Below the pieces are notes generated by a model. The model was not told the origin of the DNA and searched no databases. It saw nothing but the letters and a program-made list of their open reading frames with translations. Of a DNA stretch of 64,000 bases, positions 24,537 through 33,058 are shown piece by piece. The translations under genes and the position numbers were made by a program. Every line of letters starts with the position of its first letter. The first letter of the stretch is position 1. Source of the DNA: Phycicoccus avicenniae_A (GTDB taxonomy: Bacteria > Actinomycetota > Actinomycetes > Actinomycetales > Dermatophilaceae); NCBI RefSeq assembly GCF_050496545.1, contig NZ_JBNVZV010000013.1, positions 50,749 through 114,748 of the forward strand. The letters run 5' to 3'.

Positions 24537-26525
24537 CTACTTGCTGGTCACCGTGAACGGTGGGGTGGTTCCGCCGCCGCTGGAGACCGCCATGACCCGG
24601 CCGGGGCTGGACGTGCCCGCCGCCGCGTTGCGCAGCCGGATGGTCCAGTCGCCGACGCCCGGGGGTGCGGCGGCCACGACGGTCGCGACCGCGCCCGGGA
24701 TGGCCGCGCCCTGGGTGCCCGTGGCGGTGACCCGGTAGAGCGTCACCGTCGTGCCCAGCTGCGAGCCGGTGCCGACGATCTTGAAGTCACCGGTCTTCCA
24801 GACGGCGGTGCTGATCGTGATCCGGTCGGTGGGGACCGGCGTGCTGACGGTGATCGGTGCGGAGAAGTCGCCGACCCCGGCCGCGTTGATCGCCGCGACG
24901 GAGAACACGTACGGCGTCCCCGGCGCGAGCCCGCTGATGGTCTGCCGCGGCAGCGCCGTGACCGGCGGCGTGGTGACCGTGGTCCCGCCGGGGGTGGTCA
25001 CCCGCACCTGGTAGCCCGTCACCGTGGTGTCGGTGCTGGCGTTCCAGGTCAGCGCCACCGCGCTCTGCGACGCGGTGCCGGCGAGACCGGTGGGGGCGGC
25101 CGCGAGGGGCGGCAGCGGACGCGGCTCGAAGTCGCCGGCGAAGGTGGCCAGGTTGCCGGCCTGGTCGAGGGCGACGACCGACAGGTGGACCGGTGCGGTG
25201 ATCGGGATCGACCGGGGCAGCGGGCTCGGGAGCAGGACCGCCTCGTCGGTGGGCACGCCACCGGTGACCACCGGCACGTCGGGGCCGCCGATCGGGGTCG
25301 TCGTGTAGAAGACCTGGCCGTCGCTGTTCACGGTGACCTGGTCGGTCTGGGTGGTCCCGCCCGAGTCCGGGGTGATGGACAGCGTCGGCACCGTGGTGTC
25401 ACCGAGCTGGGGTCCGGTCCCTCCCATCGTGAACGGCACGCTGAGCCGGTCGCCGGTCATCGAGCGGACCTCGACCGTGTAGTCCCTGCTCGGGTCGAGG
25501 CCGGTCAGGTTGGTCGACCGCGCATCGGGTCCGAAGCGGCGGCCGGAGGTGGCGGCGGGGAGCGAGCCCTGCTCGATCACCTCGACGTCGTAGCCGGTCA
25601 CGGCGGCGGCACCGGGCTGCGGGGCCACGGGCGTCCAGTTGACCTGCATCGAGGCCTTGTCGGCCGACCGGATCGCGGTGGCGCCGCCGGCCGGTGCCTC
25701 CTGCTGCGAGGGCCCGAGCGGGCAGCCGCCCATGCCCGGGCCGCCGGCCTCGCCGAACTCGGAGATGGTCAGGCTCTGCCGGTTGCCGTCGGCGTCCTGG
25801 ACCTGCCAGTTCATCGCCCGCTCGCCGAGGTCGGCCGCGGCGGTGGTGTCGGCGAGCTCGACGGTGTCGAAGACGTAGGTCGCGAGGAAGGTGCCGGCGG
25901 CGGCGTCGATGGACATGCCCGAGGAGTAGCCGCCGCGCGGCGCGCGGGTCAGGGGGCCGGGCAGGGCGCGCACGTCGCGCTTGCCGACGGCGGTGCCGAC
26001 GAGGTCGGGCTGGATGATGCGCTGCTCCAGGAAGCTCGGGTCGACCCCGGGCCCGAAGGTGCCGGCGACGGTGATGGTGCTGCCGTCCTGCACCATGTCG
26101 CTGGCCGTCGCGGAGGACGTCGTGGTCTCCTCGACGCTGCCGTCGGGGAAGGTCACCGACACGACGTCCCCGGCGCGGATGTCGGGGGTCACCTTGAGCG
26201 AGGTCCCCGCACCCCAGCACTCGCCGCCGGGGTGGTTGATCTCGAACGCGACGTCGGTGCCCGAGACCACGGCCTCGGCGGACCCCATCACGGTGCCGTC
26301 GCGGACCACGCGCACGACGGCGCGCTCCCCGGCGTAGCGCTCGTAGCCCTCGACCGAGACGAAGTCCCGGTCGGGGAAGACGACCACGTTGTCGGGGAAG
26401 GCGGGCACCGCGGCACTGGCGGGCTGGGCGACGGCGATGCCGGCGACGACCAGGCCGAAGGCCCCGGTCAGGGACAGCAGTCGTCGCGGCGTTCGGCGGA
26501 CTGGTTGGACGATGTTCTCGGGCAC
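24537..26525 (-). CDS. Secreted protein with fibronectin type III domains
   Basis: 662 residues. Signal peptide LSLTGAFGLVVAGIAVAQPASAA (hydrophobic core residues ~17-35) with cleavage after ASA. The N-terminal ~270 residues are beta-rich and unassigned (FPDRDFVSVEGYERYAGERA). Two FnIII domains are visible near residues 290-385 (YDVEVIEQG, LTGLDPSRDYTVEVRSMTG) and 495-590 (APTGLAGTASQSAVALTWNAS, PGTPYVFSVAAINAAG). GTG at 26525 with GGGGAG six to nine bases upstream. No LPXTG or C-terminal anchor seen, so released or wall-associated; function unknown. The 128-bp gap upstream of it holds nothing recognised. Confidence 0.85.
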   Translation of the reverse strand: MPENIVQPVRRTPRRLLSLTGAFGLVVAGIAVAQPASAAVPAFPDNVVVFPDRDFVSVEGYERYAGERAVVRVVRDGTVMGSAEAVVSGTDVAFEINHPGGECWGAGTSLKVTPDIRAGDVVSVTFPDGSVEETTTSSATASDMVQDGSTITVAGTFGPGVDPSFLEQRIIQPDLVGTAVGKRDVRALPGPLTRAPRGGYSSGMSIDAAAGTFLATYVFDTVELADTTAAADLGERAMNWQVQDADGNRQSLTISEFGEAGGPGMGGCPLGPSQQEAPAGGATAIRSADKASMQVNWTPVAPQPGAAAVTGYDVEVIEQGSLPAATSGRRFGPDARSTNLTGLDPSRDYTVEVRSMTGDRLSVPFTMGGTGPQLGDTTVPTLSITPDSGGTTQTDQVTVNSDGQVFYTTTPIGGPDVPVVTGGVPTDEAVLLPSPLPRSIPITAPVHLSVVALDQAGNLATFAGDFEPRPLPPLAAAPTGLAGTASQSAVALTWNASTDTTVTGYQVRVTTPGGTTVTTPPVTALPRQTISGLAPGTPYVFSVAAINAAGVGDFSAPITVSTPVPTDRITISTAVWKTGDFKIVGTGSQLGTTVTLYRVTATGTQGAAIPGAVATVVAAAPPGVGDWTIRLRNAAAGTSSPGRVMAVSSGGGTTPPFTVTSK

Positions 26526-26653
26526 GATGCACTCCCCTGGACGTGGGTGCCGCCGCAGACGGAACGGGCGACTCTCAGCAGTCTCCGAGGGCGACCTTGG
26601 GGTTTCCTCGTGCTCTCGCCGCTGGTCAGGACCGGCGACGCCGCGGCGGGGCC

Positions 26654-27187
26654 CTACCGCGCGTCGATCTTCGCCACGAGCCGGGTGAGCATCGTGACGT
26701 TGCGGCTGCTGGTGCTCAGCGGTCCGAGCACCTTCTCCCAGTCGCGCCCCGTGAGGCGGGAGTCCGTGGACTTCCCGCGCATCCGCCAGTGCACGTCCGC
26801 CCCGTCGACGACGAGCGCGTCGAAGGGGTTGGACAGGGCCTCGAGCCGCTTCGCGTCGGCCGCCGCCGGGGCCTCCTTGAGGAAGGTCACGATGTGCGTG
26901 TCGCCCGCCTCGACGGGGAAGGGCTCGGCGGCCAGCACGTTCCGCAGCTGGGCCGCGGTCCGGACGAAGGTCGTGCACTCGAAGCCGAGGTCGTCCTCGA
27001 ACGCCCGCTCCATCGCCCGCTCGAGGGACGCCCGTGCCCCGGTGGCGTCGAAGACGACGTTGCCGCTGTTGACGAAGGTCCACACGTCGGCGTACCCGAG
27101 CCCCTCGCACACCGCGACGAGGCGGGACATCGGCGCCCGCCGCTTCCCGACGTTGACCGCTCGTAGGAACCCCACCCGGACGCTCAT
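26654..27187 (-). CDS. DUF1697 protein
   Basis: 177 residues, full-length DUF1697: VGFLRAVNVGKRRAPMSRL at the start, GYADVWTFVNSGNVVFD, and TGRDWEKVLGPLSTSSRNVTML-like C-terminus (key RDWEKVLGP, SRNVTML). The family is widespread, soluble and uncharacterised. TAGAGT eight bases before the ATG suggests a leaderless transcript. Stands alone between the FnIII gene and the MFS exporter. Confidence 0.92.
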   Translation of the reverse strand: MSVRVGFLRAVNVGKRRAPMSRLVAVCEGLGYADVWTFVNSGNVVFDATGARASLERAMERAFEDDLGFECTTFVRTAAQLRNVLAAEPFPVEAGDTHIVTFLKEAPAAADAKRLEALSNPFDALVVDGADVHWRMRGKSTDSRLTGRDWEKVLGPLSTSSRNVTMLTRLVAKIDAR

Positions 27188-27217
27188 GGCGCCTCACTCT
27201 AGGGCCGGCCGCAGCAT

Positions 27218-27268
27218 GCAGGAGCCCCCGCGCTCCGGGTCCTTCCCCGGTGCCGCGGGAGCTCCTGC
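27218..27268 (-). terminator. Hairpin after the MFS exporter gene
   Basis: GCAGGAGCCCCCGCG (27218-27232) pairs with 27254-27268 with one mismatch; the 21-nt interval contains a secondary CCGGG/CCCGG stem. Lies 23 bases after the exporter stop. Confidence 0.7.
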
Positions 27269-27290
27269 GCGAGGTCGTCCCGGCCGGGGC

Positions 27291-28949
27291 TCAGCGCACG
27301 CCGGCCGGCTCGCCCGCCCGCACGTCGTGCTCAGCCGGGGCGCTCGACGACATCGTGTCGAGGAGCTCGGTGCCGGCCTCCTCGGCCGCCTCGGCCGGGG
27401 TGTCCGCGTGGTTGCTGTCGCGCAGCGGCAGCGCCTTGATGGCGAGCGTCGCCAAGAGGACGAGCACGACGATCGGCAGGCCCATGAGGAAGACCGCGTG
27501 CAGCTGGTCGGCCAGGCCCTGACGGACGGCGGTGGCGACGGCCGGCGGCAGCTGGGAGAGGGCCGCCGGGTCGAGCACCGAGCCGGCGCTGGCCGCACCC
27601 TCGGGCATCGAGGCCGCCGCGCCCGCCGGCAGGTGGGAGGCGATGGCGCTGCCGAGCCCGCTCGTCAGCACGGTGCCGAAGACCGCGATGCCGACCGTCG
27701 AGCCGACGTTGCGGAAGAACTGGCTCGACGCGGTCGCCACCCCGAGGTCACGCTTCTCGGCGGCGTTCTGGACGACGAGCGTGTACTGCTGCATCGCCAT
27801 CCCGATCCCGATGCCCAGGACGACCATCGCCAGCGTGAGCTGGGTCTGCGTCGAGTCGGCGGTCAGCCGGGTGAGGAGCCAGATGCCGGCGCCCATGACG
27901 ACGACCCCGACGGCCATGAACGGCTTGTAGACACCGGTCTTCGTGATGACCAGGCCGGTGACGATGCCCATGACGATGAGGCCGACCATGAGCGGGGCGA
28001 GGATGAGGCCGGAGTTCGTCGCGTCGACGCCGAGCACGCCCTGGGCGAAGACGGGGATGTAGATGATCGAGCCGAACATCACCATGGCCAGGCCGAAGCT
28101 CGCGAGGTTGGCCGCCGTGAACACGCGGGACCGGAAGAGGCGCAACGGGATCACCGGCTCCTCGGCGCGGCTCTCCGCGAACACGAAGGCGGTCAGGCCG
28201 AGGACGCCGACCACGTAGAGCCCGATGATGGTGGCCGAGCCCCACGGGTAGGACGTGCCGCCCCACGAGGTGGCGAGCAGGACCGCGGTGAGCCCCACGG
28301 CGAGGGTGGCGATGCCCCAGCCGTCGACCTTCGCCTCGCGCCGCTCGTGCGGGAGGTGGAGGAAGCGCAGGATGAAGCCGGTGGCGACGATGCCGATCGG
28401 GATGCCGGCGAAGAACAGCCAGCGCCAGCCCCAGTGGTCGGTGATGAAGCCACCGGCCAGCGGCCCCGCGACCGACGTGACGCCGAAGACGGCGCCCATC
28501 AGGCCCTGGTACTTGCCCCGCTGACGCGGCGGGATGATGTCGCCGATGATGGTCTGCGACAGCGGCATCACCGTGCCCATGCCGAGGCCCTGGATGGCGC
28601 GGGCCGCGACGAGCACCCAGAAGCTCTGGGCGAAGCCGGCGACGAGCGAGCCGAGCATGAAGACGACGAGCCCGGCGATGTAGAAGCCGCGGCGGCCGTA
28701 GAGGTCGGAGAACTTGCCGACGATCGGGACGGTGATCGCCGAGACGAGGAGGGCGGCGGTGGCGACCCAGCTGTAGTGGTCCATCCCGCCGAGCTCGGAG
28801 ACGATGCGCGGCATCGCGGGCCCGACGATGGTCTGGCTCACGGAGGCGACGAGCATGCCGAGCATCAGCCCGACGAAGACCCGGGAGGCCTCCGGGCTGA
28901 GCTTGTACGGCTGCTTCGCCGGTGTCTTCGCGATGGTCGCGGAGGTCAT
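27291..28949 (-). CDS. MFS multidrug exporter, DHA2 (14-TMS) family
   Basis: 552 residues with about 14 membrane segments. MFS motif A is GKFSDLYGRRGFYIAGLV near residue 77; motif C-like region GPLAGGFITDHWGWRWLFF near residue 165 is the drug:H+ antiporter signature; a second half repeats LIVMGIVTGLVITKTGVYKPF. Similar to EmrB/QacA-type exporters. It overlaps the marR gene (ATGA) and sits beside a divergent tetR gene, so expression is probably drug-inducible. The last ~45 residues are a soluble acidic tail. Confidence 0.95.
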   Translation of the reverse strand: MTSATIAKTPAKQPYKLSPEASRVFVGLMLGMLVASVSQTIVGPAMPRIVSELGGMDHYSWVATAALLVSAITVPIVGKFSDLYGRRGFYIAGLVVFMLGSLVAGFAQSFWVLVAARAIQGLGMGTVMPLSQTIIGDIIPPRQRGKYQGLMGAVFGVTSVAGPLAGGFITDHWGWRWLFFAGIPIGIVATGFILRFLHLPHERREAKVDGWGIATLAVGLTAVLLATSWGGTSYPWGSATIIGLYVVGVLGLTAFVFAESRAEEPVIPLRLFRSRVFTAANLASFGLAMVMFGSIIYIPVFAQGVLGVDATNSGLILAPLMVGLIVMGIVTGLVITKTGVYKPFMAVGVVVMGAGIWLLTRLTADSTQTQLTLAMVVLGIGIGMAMQQYTLVVQNAAEKRDLGVATASSQFFRNVGSTVGIAVFGTVLTSGLGSAIASHLPAGAAASMPEGAASAGSVLDPAALSQLPPAVATAVRQGLADQLHAVFLMGLPIVVLVLLATLAIKALPLRDSNHADTPAEAAEEAGTELLDTMSSSAPAEHDVRAGEPAGVR

Positions 28950-29455
28950 GCGGGAGTCCTTTCACGGTGGGCCGCACCCGTTCCGGTGGCGGCGGGGCCC
29001 GCGACGCTGCGAGCGGTGGTGTCGTGGGAGCCGGCGACGACCGCCAGCGAGCCCTGGAGCCGCCCGAGCAGGTCGGCCAGGGTGCCGCGGTCGGCGGGCG
29101 ACCAGTCCTCGAGGGCGATGCCGACCAGCTCCTCGCGGCGACGGCGCTCGGCGGCGAGCACGGACCACCCGGGGTCGGTGAGCCCGATGCGCTGGGCGCG
29201 GCCGTCCTCGGGGTCGGGGCTGCGGTCGAGGAAGCCGCGCTCGACGAGGGCGGAGACCCGGCGGCTCGTCGTCGAGGGGTCGAGCCCGCCGGCGTCGGCG
29301 AGGTCGCAGGCGCGGCGCGGGCCGAGCTTGGCGGCCAGGGCCAGCAGCGCGTACTCCCCCCGCGTCACCGGCCCGTCGACGACGTGGCTGCGGCTGAGGA
29401 GGGTGAACAGCGCCGAGAGGTGCTCGGTGACGAGCGGGTCGGCGTTTGGTTGCAT
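28946..29455 (-). CDS. MarR-family regulator
   Basis: 169 residues. Winged helix: GEYALLALAAKLGPRRACDLADA, DPSTTSRRVSALVERGFLDRS (recognition helix and wing; key STTSRRVSALVERG), DPEDGRAQRIGLTDPG. It overlaps the MFS gene and has two palindromes in its promoter, one over its own start codon, so it most likely represses its own operon and is released by drug-like ligands. Leaderless: TATGCT lies six bases before the ATG. Confidence 0.94.
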   Translation of the reverse strand: MQPNADPLVTEHLSALFTLLSRSHVVDGPVTRGEYALLALAAKLGPRRACDLADAGGLDPSTTSRRVSALVERGFLDRSPDPEDGRAQRIGLTDPGWSVLAAERRRREELVGIALEDWSPADRGTLADLLGRLQGSLAVVAGSHDTTARSVAGPAATGTGAAHRERTPA

Positions 29456-29509
29456 GATGCAAGCATATAACTATCTGCACTCGCTGCAAAATTGCGCTGA
29501 CGGCATACT
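29450..29509. promoter_or_regulatory. Divergent marR/tetR promoter region with two palindromes
   Basis: AT-rich island in GC-rich DNA. TTGCATGATGCAA (29450-29462) covers the marR start; GCAAAATTGC (29486-29495) covers its -35. Minus-strand promoter: TTTGCA-17-TATGCT-6-ATG(marR). Plus-strand -10: CATACT (29504-29509), six bases before the tetR ATG. Both messages would be leaderless. Confidence 0.75.
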
Positions 29510-29515
29510 GGGGTC

Positions 29516-30115
29516 ATGAGTACCGGTACGGGCGGTGTCCCCGGCCTCCGTGACCGCAAGAAGGAGGAGACGCGCCTCCGACTTCACACCGCGGCGCTGC
29601 GGCTCGCCGTCGAGCGGGGCGTCGGAGCCGTGACCGTCGAGGAGATCGCCGCCGCGGCCGAGGTCTCCCCCCGCACCTTCTTCAACTACTTCGCGACGAA
29701 GGAGGACGCGCTCGTCGACGCCGACCCCGCCCGCACGGCGCGCGTCCGGGACGCCGTCCTGGCCCGGCCGCCCGAGGAGTCCCCGGCGGCCGCCCTGCGT
29801 GCCGTCCTCACCGAGCACATGCGCCTCCTCGAGGCCGACCGCGACCTGTGGCGGATGCGCAGCGAGCTCGCGGCACGCAACCCCGGGCTCACCGCCCGCG
29901 CGGCCGGGGCGGGCGACCGCTTCGAGGCCGCGCTCGTCGAGGCCGCGTACGCGCGCACCGGGACCGACCCGGCCGACGACCTCGTCACGGGGCTCACCGC
30001 CAGGGTCGCGATGGCGGCGGTGCGGGCCGCCTACCAGCAGCACCGCCTCGCGGGTCAGGAGGGCTCGCTCGCCGACCGCCTCTCCAGCGCCTTCGACGCC
30101 GCCGGACTGCGCTGA
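29516..30115 (+). CDS. TetR-family regulator
   Basis: 199 residues. N-terminal HTH: RLRLHTAALRLAVERGVGAV, TVEEIAAAAEVSPRTFFNYFA (core VEEIAAAAEVSPRTFFNYF), then KEDALVDADPARTARV. The C-terminal ligand domain is like the MftR/acyl-responsive TetR proteins with DLVTGLTARVAMAAVRAAYQ. Divergent from marR-MFS with a 60-bp shared control region, so it may co-regulate the exporter or act elsewhere. It ends just before the hairpin at 30121-30174. Confidence 0.93.
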   Translation: MSTGTGGVPGLRDRKKEETRLRLHTAALRLAVERGVGAVTVEEIAAAAEVSPRTFFNYFATKEDALVDADPARTARVRDAVLARPPEESPAAALRAVLTEHMRLLEADRDLWRMRSELAARNPGLTARAAGAGDRFEAALVEAAYARTGTDPADDLVTGLTARVAMAAVRAAYQQHRLAGQEGSLADRLSSAFDAAGLR

Positions 30116-30120
30116 CTCCT

Positions 30121-30174
30121 CGCGAACGTGTGTGAACGCGCCGGGGGTCTCCGGCGAGTTCACACACGTTCGCG
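30121..30174. terminator. Bidirectional hairpin that includes the GT2 stop codon
   Basis: Perfect 17-bp stem, CGCGAACGTGTGTGAAC at 30121-30137 with complement at 30158-30174, extended inward by six more pairs after one mismatch. The right arm encodes the last codons (RERV, stop) of the minus-strand glycosyltransferase. Arm resembles the hairpin at 45633-45688. Confidence 0.8.
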
Positions 30175-31242
30175 GGGACGGGGAGCCGGCGGGGTCGTTG
30201 CCGCCGTCGTGGGCCCGCGCAGGCCACTGCCGGCCGACGGCGCGAAGACGACGCGCCGCTGGACGGTGTACGACACCGCCAGCAACAACCCCTCGGTGAG
30301 GATCTTGCCGACGAGGAGGGGCATCCCCAGCCCGGCCACGAGCAGCTGCATCGAGGCCGCGTTGGCCGCCAGCACCGCCGCGACGAGGGCGGCGTACCGC
30401 AGCGCGGCACCCCTCCCCGCCGGTCCGAAGACGAAGCGACGGTTGGTGCGGTAGTTGACGGTGGCGCTCGCCAGCCGGGCCGAGACGACGGAGAGCACCA
30501 GGTTGCCGGTCAGCACGTGGACGAGGAACAGCAGCGCGTAGTCGACGGCGGTCGCCAGCAGCGAGGACGCCGCGAACCGGGCCATCGGCGCGTACACGCG
30601 CAGCGAGTCACGGACCGGCCGGAAGTGCGAGGAGGCGTTGCCCTGGAGGTAGACGGTCGCGACGGGCACCTCCACCACCGAGTGCCCGGCGCCGTGCGCC
30701 CGCAGGAGCAGCTCGAGCTCGTACTCGAAGCGCTCGCCCTCGACCTCGCACAACCAGCCGAGCATCTCCGACGGGTAGGCCCGCAGCCCGGTCTGGGTGT
30801 CGGACAGGTCGATCCCCGTCGCCAGCATGAAGAGCCGACGGGTCGCACCGTTCCCGAGGCGGCTCCGCGCCGGAACCGCCCCGGTGAACCGGCGCGCCCC
30901 GAGGACCATCGCCCGGCGGGATCGGGCCACCGTGTCCGCGACCGTCAGGACGTCCTCGGGCCGGTGCTGGCCGTCACTGTCCGCGCACACGACGTCCTCG
31001 CCCGGCCAGAGCACGCCGGCGCGGGCGAAGCCGGTCTTGAGCGCCCGTCCCTTGCCCCGGTTGACGTCGTGGTGCACGACCACCGCCCCGGCGCGCGCGG
31101 CCCGGGCGAACACCGCCGCGAAGTCCGGTCCGCTGCCGTCGTCGACGACGAGCACGTGGAGGTCGGGGCGGGCGGCTCGCAGGTCGCGCACCAGGTCGAC
31201 GAGGCGCCCGTCGGGCTCGTAGGCGGGGACGAGGACGATCAC
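30160..31242 (-). CDS. GT2 glycosyltransferase-GtrA fusion
   Basis: 360 residues. The N-terminal ~225 residues are a family-2 glycosyltransferase of the dolichyl-phosphate mannose synthase type: VLVPAYEPDGRL, VLVVDDGSGPDFA, NRGKGRALKTGF, CADSDGQHRPED (the DxD-like site), TGLRAYP. The C-terminal ~120 residues carry four membrane segments of the GtrA flippase-like family (ATVNYRTNRRFVFG, LTEGLLLAVSYTVQRRVVF). Such proteins load a sugar on a polyprenyl phosphate and help move it across the membrane. GTG start 10 bp after the phosphodiester glycosidase gene; same operon. Confidence 0.92.
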   Translation of the reverse strand: MIVLVPAYEPDGRLVDLVRDLRAARPDLHVLVVDDGSGPDFAAVFARAARAGAVVVHHDVNRGKGRALKTGFARAGVLWPGEDVVCADSDGQHRPEDVLTVADTVARSRRAMVLGARRFTGAVPARSRLGNGATRRLFMLATGIDLSDTQTGLRAYPSEMLGWLCEVEGERFEYELELLLRAHGAGHSVVEVPVATVYLQGNASSHFRPVRDSLRVYAPMARFAASSLLATAVDYALLFLVHVLTGNLVLSVVSARLASATVNYRTNRRFVFGPAGRGAALRYAALVAAVLAANAASMQLLVAGLGMPLLVGKILTEGLLLAVSYTVQRRVVFAPSAGSGLRGPTTAATTPPAPRPRERV

Positions 31243-31252
31243 GGCGCGCCCC

Positions 31253-32248
31253 TCAGGCCCCGATGTAGAGGATGTCGGAGGTGCCGCGCTCCTGGCCCTT
31301 GCCGAGGGGGTCGTTGACGAGGTCGCCGTCGAAGACCATCGCCGAGGACCCGCCGCCGTCGAGGTTGTAGGCCACCTGCGCGCCGCGGTCGACGAACACC
31401 TGCGCGAACTCGCTCATCCCGATGCCGCGGCTGTACCCGGTGGACCGGCCGTCGGCGACGATGACGAGCACGTGGTTCGCCTCGACGAGGCCGATGCCCG
31501 TCCGCGGCTGGTTGCCCTGCACCGAGTGGTTCCCGAAGTTCGTGTCGACCTCGACCGAGTCGATGCCGTCGACCACCGCACCGCCGTCGACGAGCCCGGG
31601 ACCGAACGAGAGCGTCTGCCAGACACCGTCGTCCACGAGGGCCTTGGCCGTGGTCGCGGTCTCGTCGTAGAGCCGCATCGACCCGTCGCGGTACCAGGCC
31701 AGGCCCTGCCGGGCGCCCTCGTCGCGGTAGGCGACCCCGTTGCGGACGACGATCCCGTTGTCGCGGAACCCGTAGTAGTCGCCGTTGACGGCCCACACGG
31801 CGTCGACCGCGGAGGCGATGGCGCTCGGGACCTCGATGATGTTCTGCCCGAACTCGTCGTTCGCGAAGGCCGAGCGCAGGACCGTCGCGTCCTCCAGCCG
31901 CAGGTCGGCCGTGAAGTACACGAGCTGGTCGTCGCCGCTCCCGACGACCGTCCTGGAGATGTCGATCGTCGCGAGATCGCTCGTGTACGTGGTGCCGGAG
32001 ACCGTGCCGCCGGTCGACGCGGTGGCCGCGGAGGCGACGCCCTGGCTCGCCTCGTAGGCGCTGGCCGAGGCGACCTCGACGTGGTCGACGACGTACCGCT
32101 CCAGGGCCCAGCCGGTCCCCGTCGCGGCGAGGGCGGCGAGGCCGGCGCCTCCGCCGAGGAGGGCGCGGCGGCCGACGCGACGACGGGGAGGACCCACCGA
32201 CGGCGGCGGGGTGCGGTCGGGGGCGAGGGTGCTCGTGGGCTCGTTCAT
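31253..32248 (-). CDS. Phosphodiester glycosidase (NAGPA-like) family exported protein
   Basis: 331 residues. Twin-arginine-like signal RRVGRRALLGGGAGLAALAA near residues 23-43, then a linker and the NAGPA/DUF2233 domain: VWAVNGDYYGFRDNGIVVRN, GPGLVDGG, PRTGIGLVEANHVLVIVADGR and YNLDGGGSSAMVFDG with the conserved Asp-Gly-Gly-Gly-Ser. The family's founding member uncovers GlcNAc-1-phosphodiesters; bacterial relatives act on surface glycans. Placed upstream of the GT2-GtrA gene and divergent from the VTC cluster, consistent with surface polymer work. Confidence 0.92.
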   Translation of the reverse strand: MNEPTSTLAPDRTPPPSVGPPRRRVGRRALLGGGAGLAALAATGTGWALERYVVDHVEVASASAYEASQGVASAATASTGGTVSGTTYTSDLATIDISRTVVGSGDDQLVYFTADLRLEDATVLRSAFANDEFGQNIIEVPSAIASAVDAVWAVNGDYYGFRDNGIVVRNGVAYRDEGARQGLAWYRDGSMRLYDETATTAKALVDDGVWQTLSFGPGLVDGGAVVDGIDSVEVDTNFGNHSVQGNQPRTGIGLVEANHVLVIVADGRSTGYSRGIGMSEFAQVFVDRGAQVAYNLDGGGSSAMVFDGDLVNDPLGKGQERGTSDILYIGA

Positions 32249-32452
32249 GGGAGCCACCGTCGGGCCGTCGGCTGTGCACCCGCTGTCCCCTGCCGGTGGG
32301 TCCCTCATGACCGTCCTGCGGAGACGCTGGAGCGGATGTCGTTCGGCGACAACGCCATACCCAAAGTCGCCACACCGACCTCGCACAGAGGCCCCACAGC
32401 CGCGGCGGGCCTGATGGTTCCCGACACCCCTCCCCCGACCCAGGAGCCTCCC

Positions 32453-33058
32453 GTGAGCACCCTGATCGTCTACGCCGCCGACGTCGCGGCCATCTGCCTG
32501 CTCGTCTTCGCCCTCTACGTCCCCCGGCACGGCCGCCGCGACCTCGTCGTCGCCTACCTCGGCGTGAACATCGGGGTGATGGCCGTCGCGTCCGCGTTGC
32601 TGGACAGCGCCGTCGGGGCCGGCCTGGGGCTCGGGCTGTTCGGCGTCCTGTCGATCATCCGGCTCCGCTCCGAGGAGCTGGCCCAGCACGAGGTCGCCTA
32701 CTACTTCGCGGCCCTGGCCCTCGGTCTGCTGAGCGGGCTGGCGGTCGGCCCGGTGTGGCTCCCCGTCGCCCTGATGGCCCTGATCGTCGGCGCCCTCTGG
32801 CTCGGTGACCACCCCCGGATGCTGTCCCGGCACCGTCGCCGCGTCGTCGTGCTCGACCGCGCGTACGACGACGAGCGCGACGTCGCCACCGCCCTGGAGA
32901 AGCGCCTCGGCGGCCCGGTCATCGGGGTCACGGTCCTCAAGGTCGACCACGTCAACGACTCGACGACCGTCGACGTCCGCTTCCGCGTGCCCGTGACGCC
33001 GGCCTCCGCTCCCGACGCGGCCGCACCGGTCCGCCGCACGACGGTCCTGGTCCCGTGA
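32453..33058 (+). CDS. DUF4956 membrane protein
   Basis: 201 residues. Four membrane segments in the first 115 residues (ADVAAICLLVFALYV, LGVNIGVMAVASALL, GLGLGLFGVLSIIRLRSEEL, YYFAALALGLLSGLAVG), then a soluble C-terminal domain (RRVVVLDRAYDDERDVATAL). The GLFGVLSIIRLRSEE stretch is the family hallmark. DUF4956 genes commonly sit beside VTC-domain genes, as here (GTGA overlap), so it may form the membrane channel or scaffold for polymer made by VTC; that role is inference. AGGAG lies before the GTG. Confidence 0.93.
   Translation: MSTLIVYAADVAAICLLVFALYVPRHGRRDLVVAYLGVNIGVMAVASALLDSAVGAGLGLGLFGVLSIIRLRSEELAQHEVAYYFAALALGLLSGLAVGPVWLPVALMALIVGALWLGDHPRMLSRHRRRVVVLDRAYDDERDVATALEKRLGGPVIGVTVLKVDHVNDSTTVDVRFRVPVTPASAPDAAAPVRRTTVLVP

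Noticed and set aside
32249..32452. Operator GGCGAC-N15-GTCGCC in the divergent gap
   Set aside because: Only six-base arms in GC-rich DNA; too weak to call.
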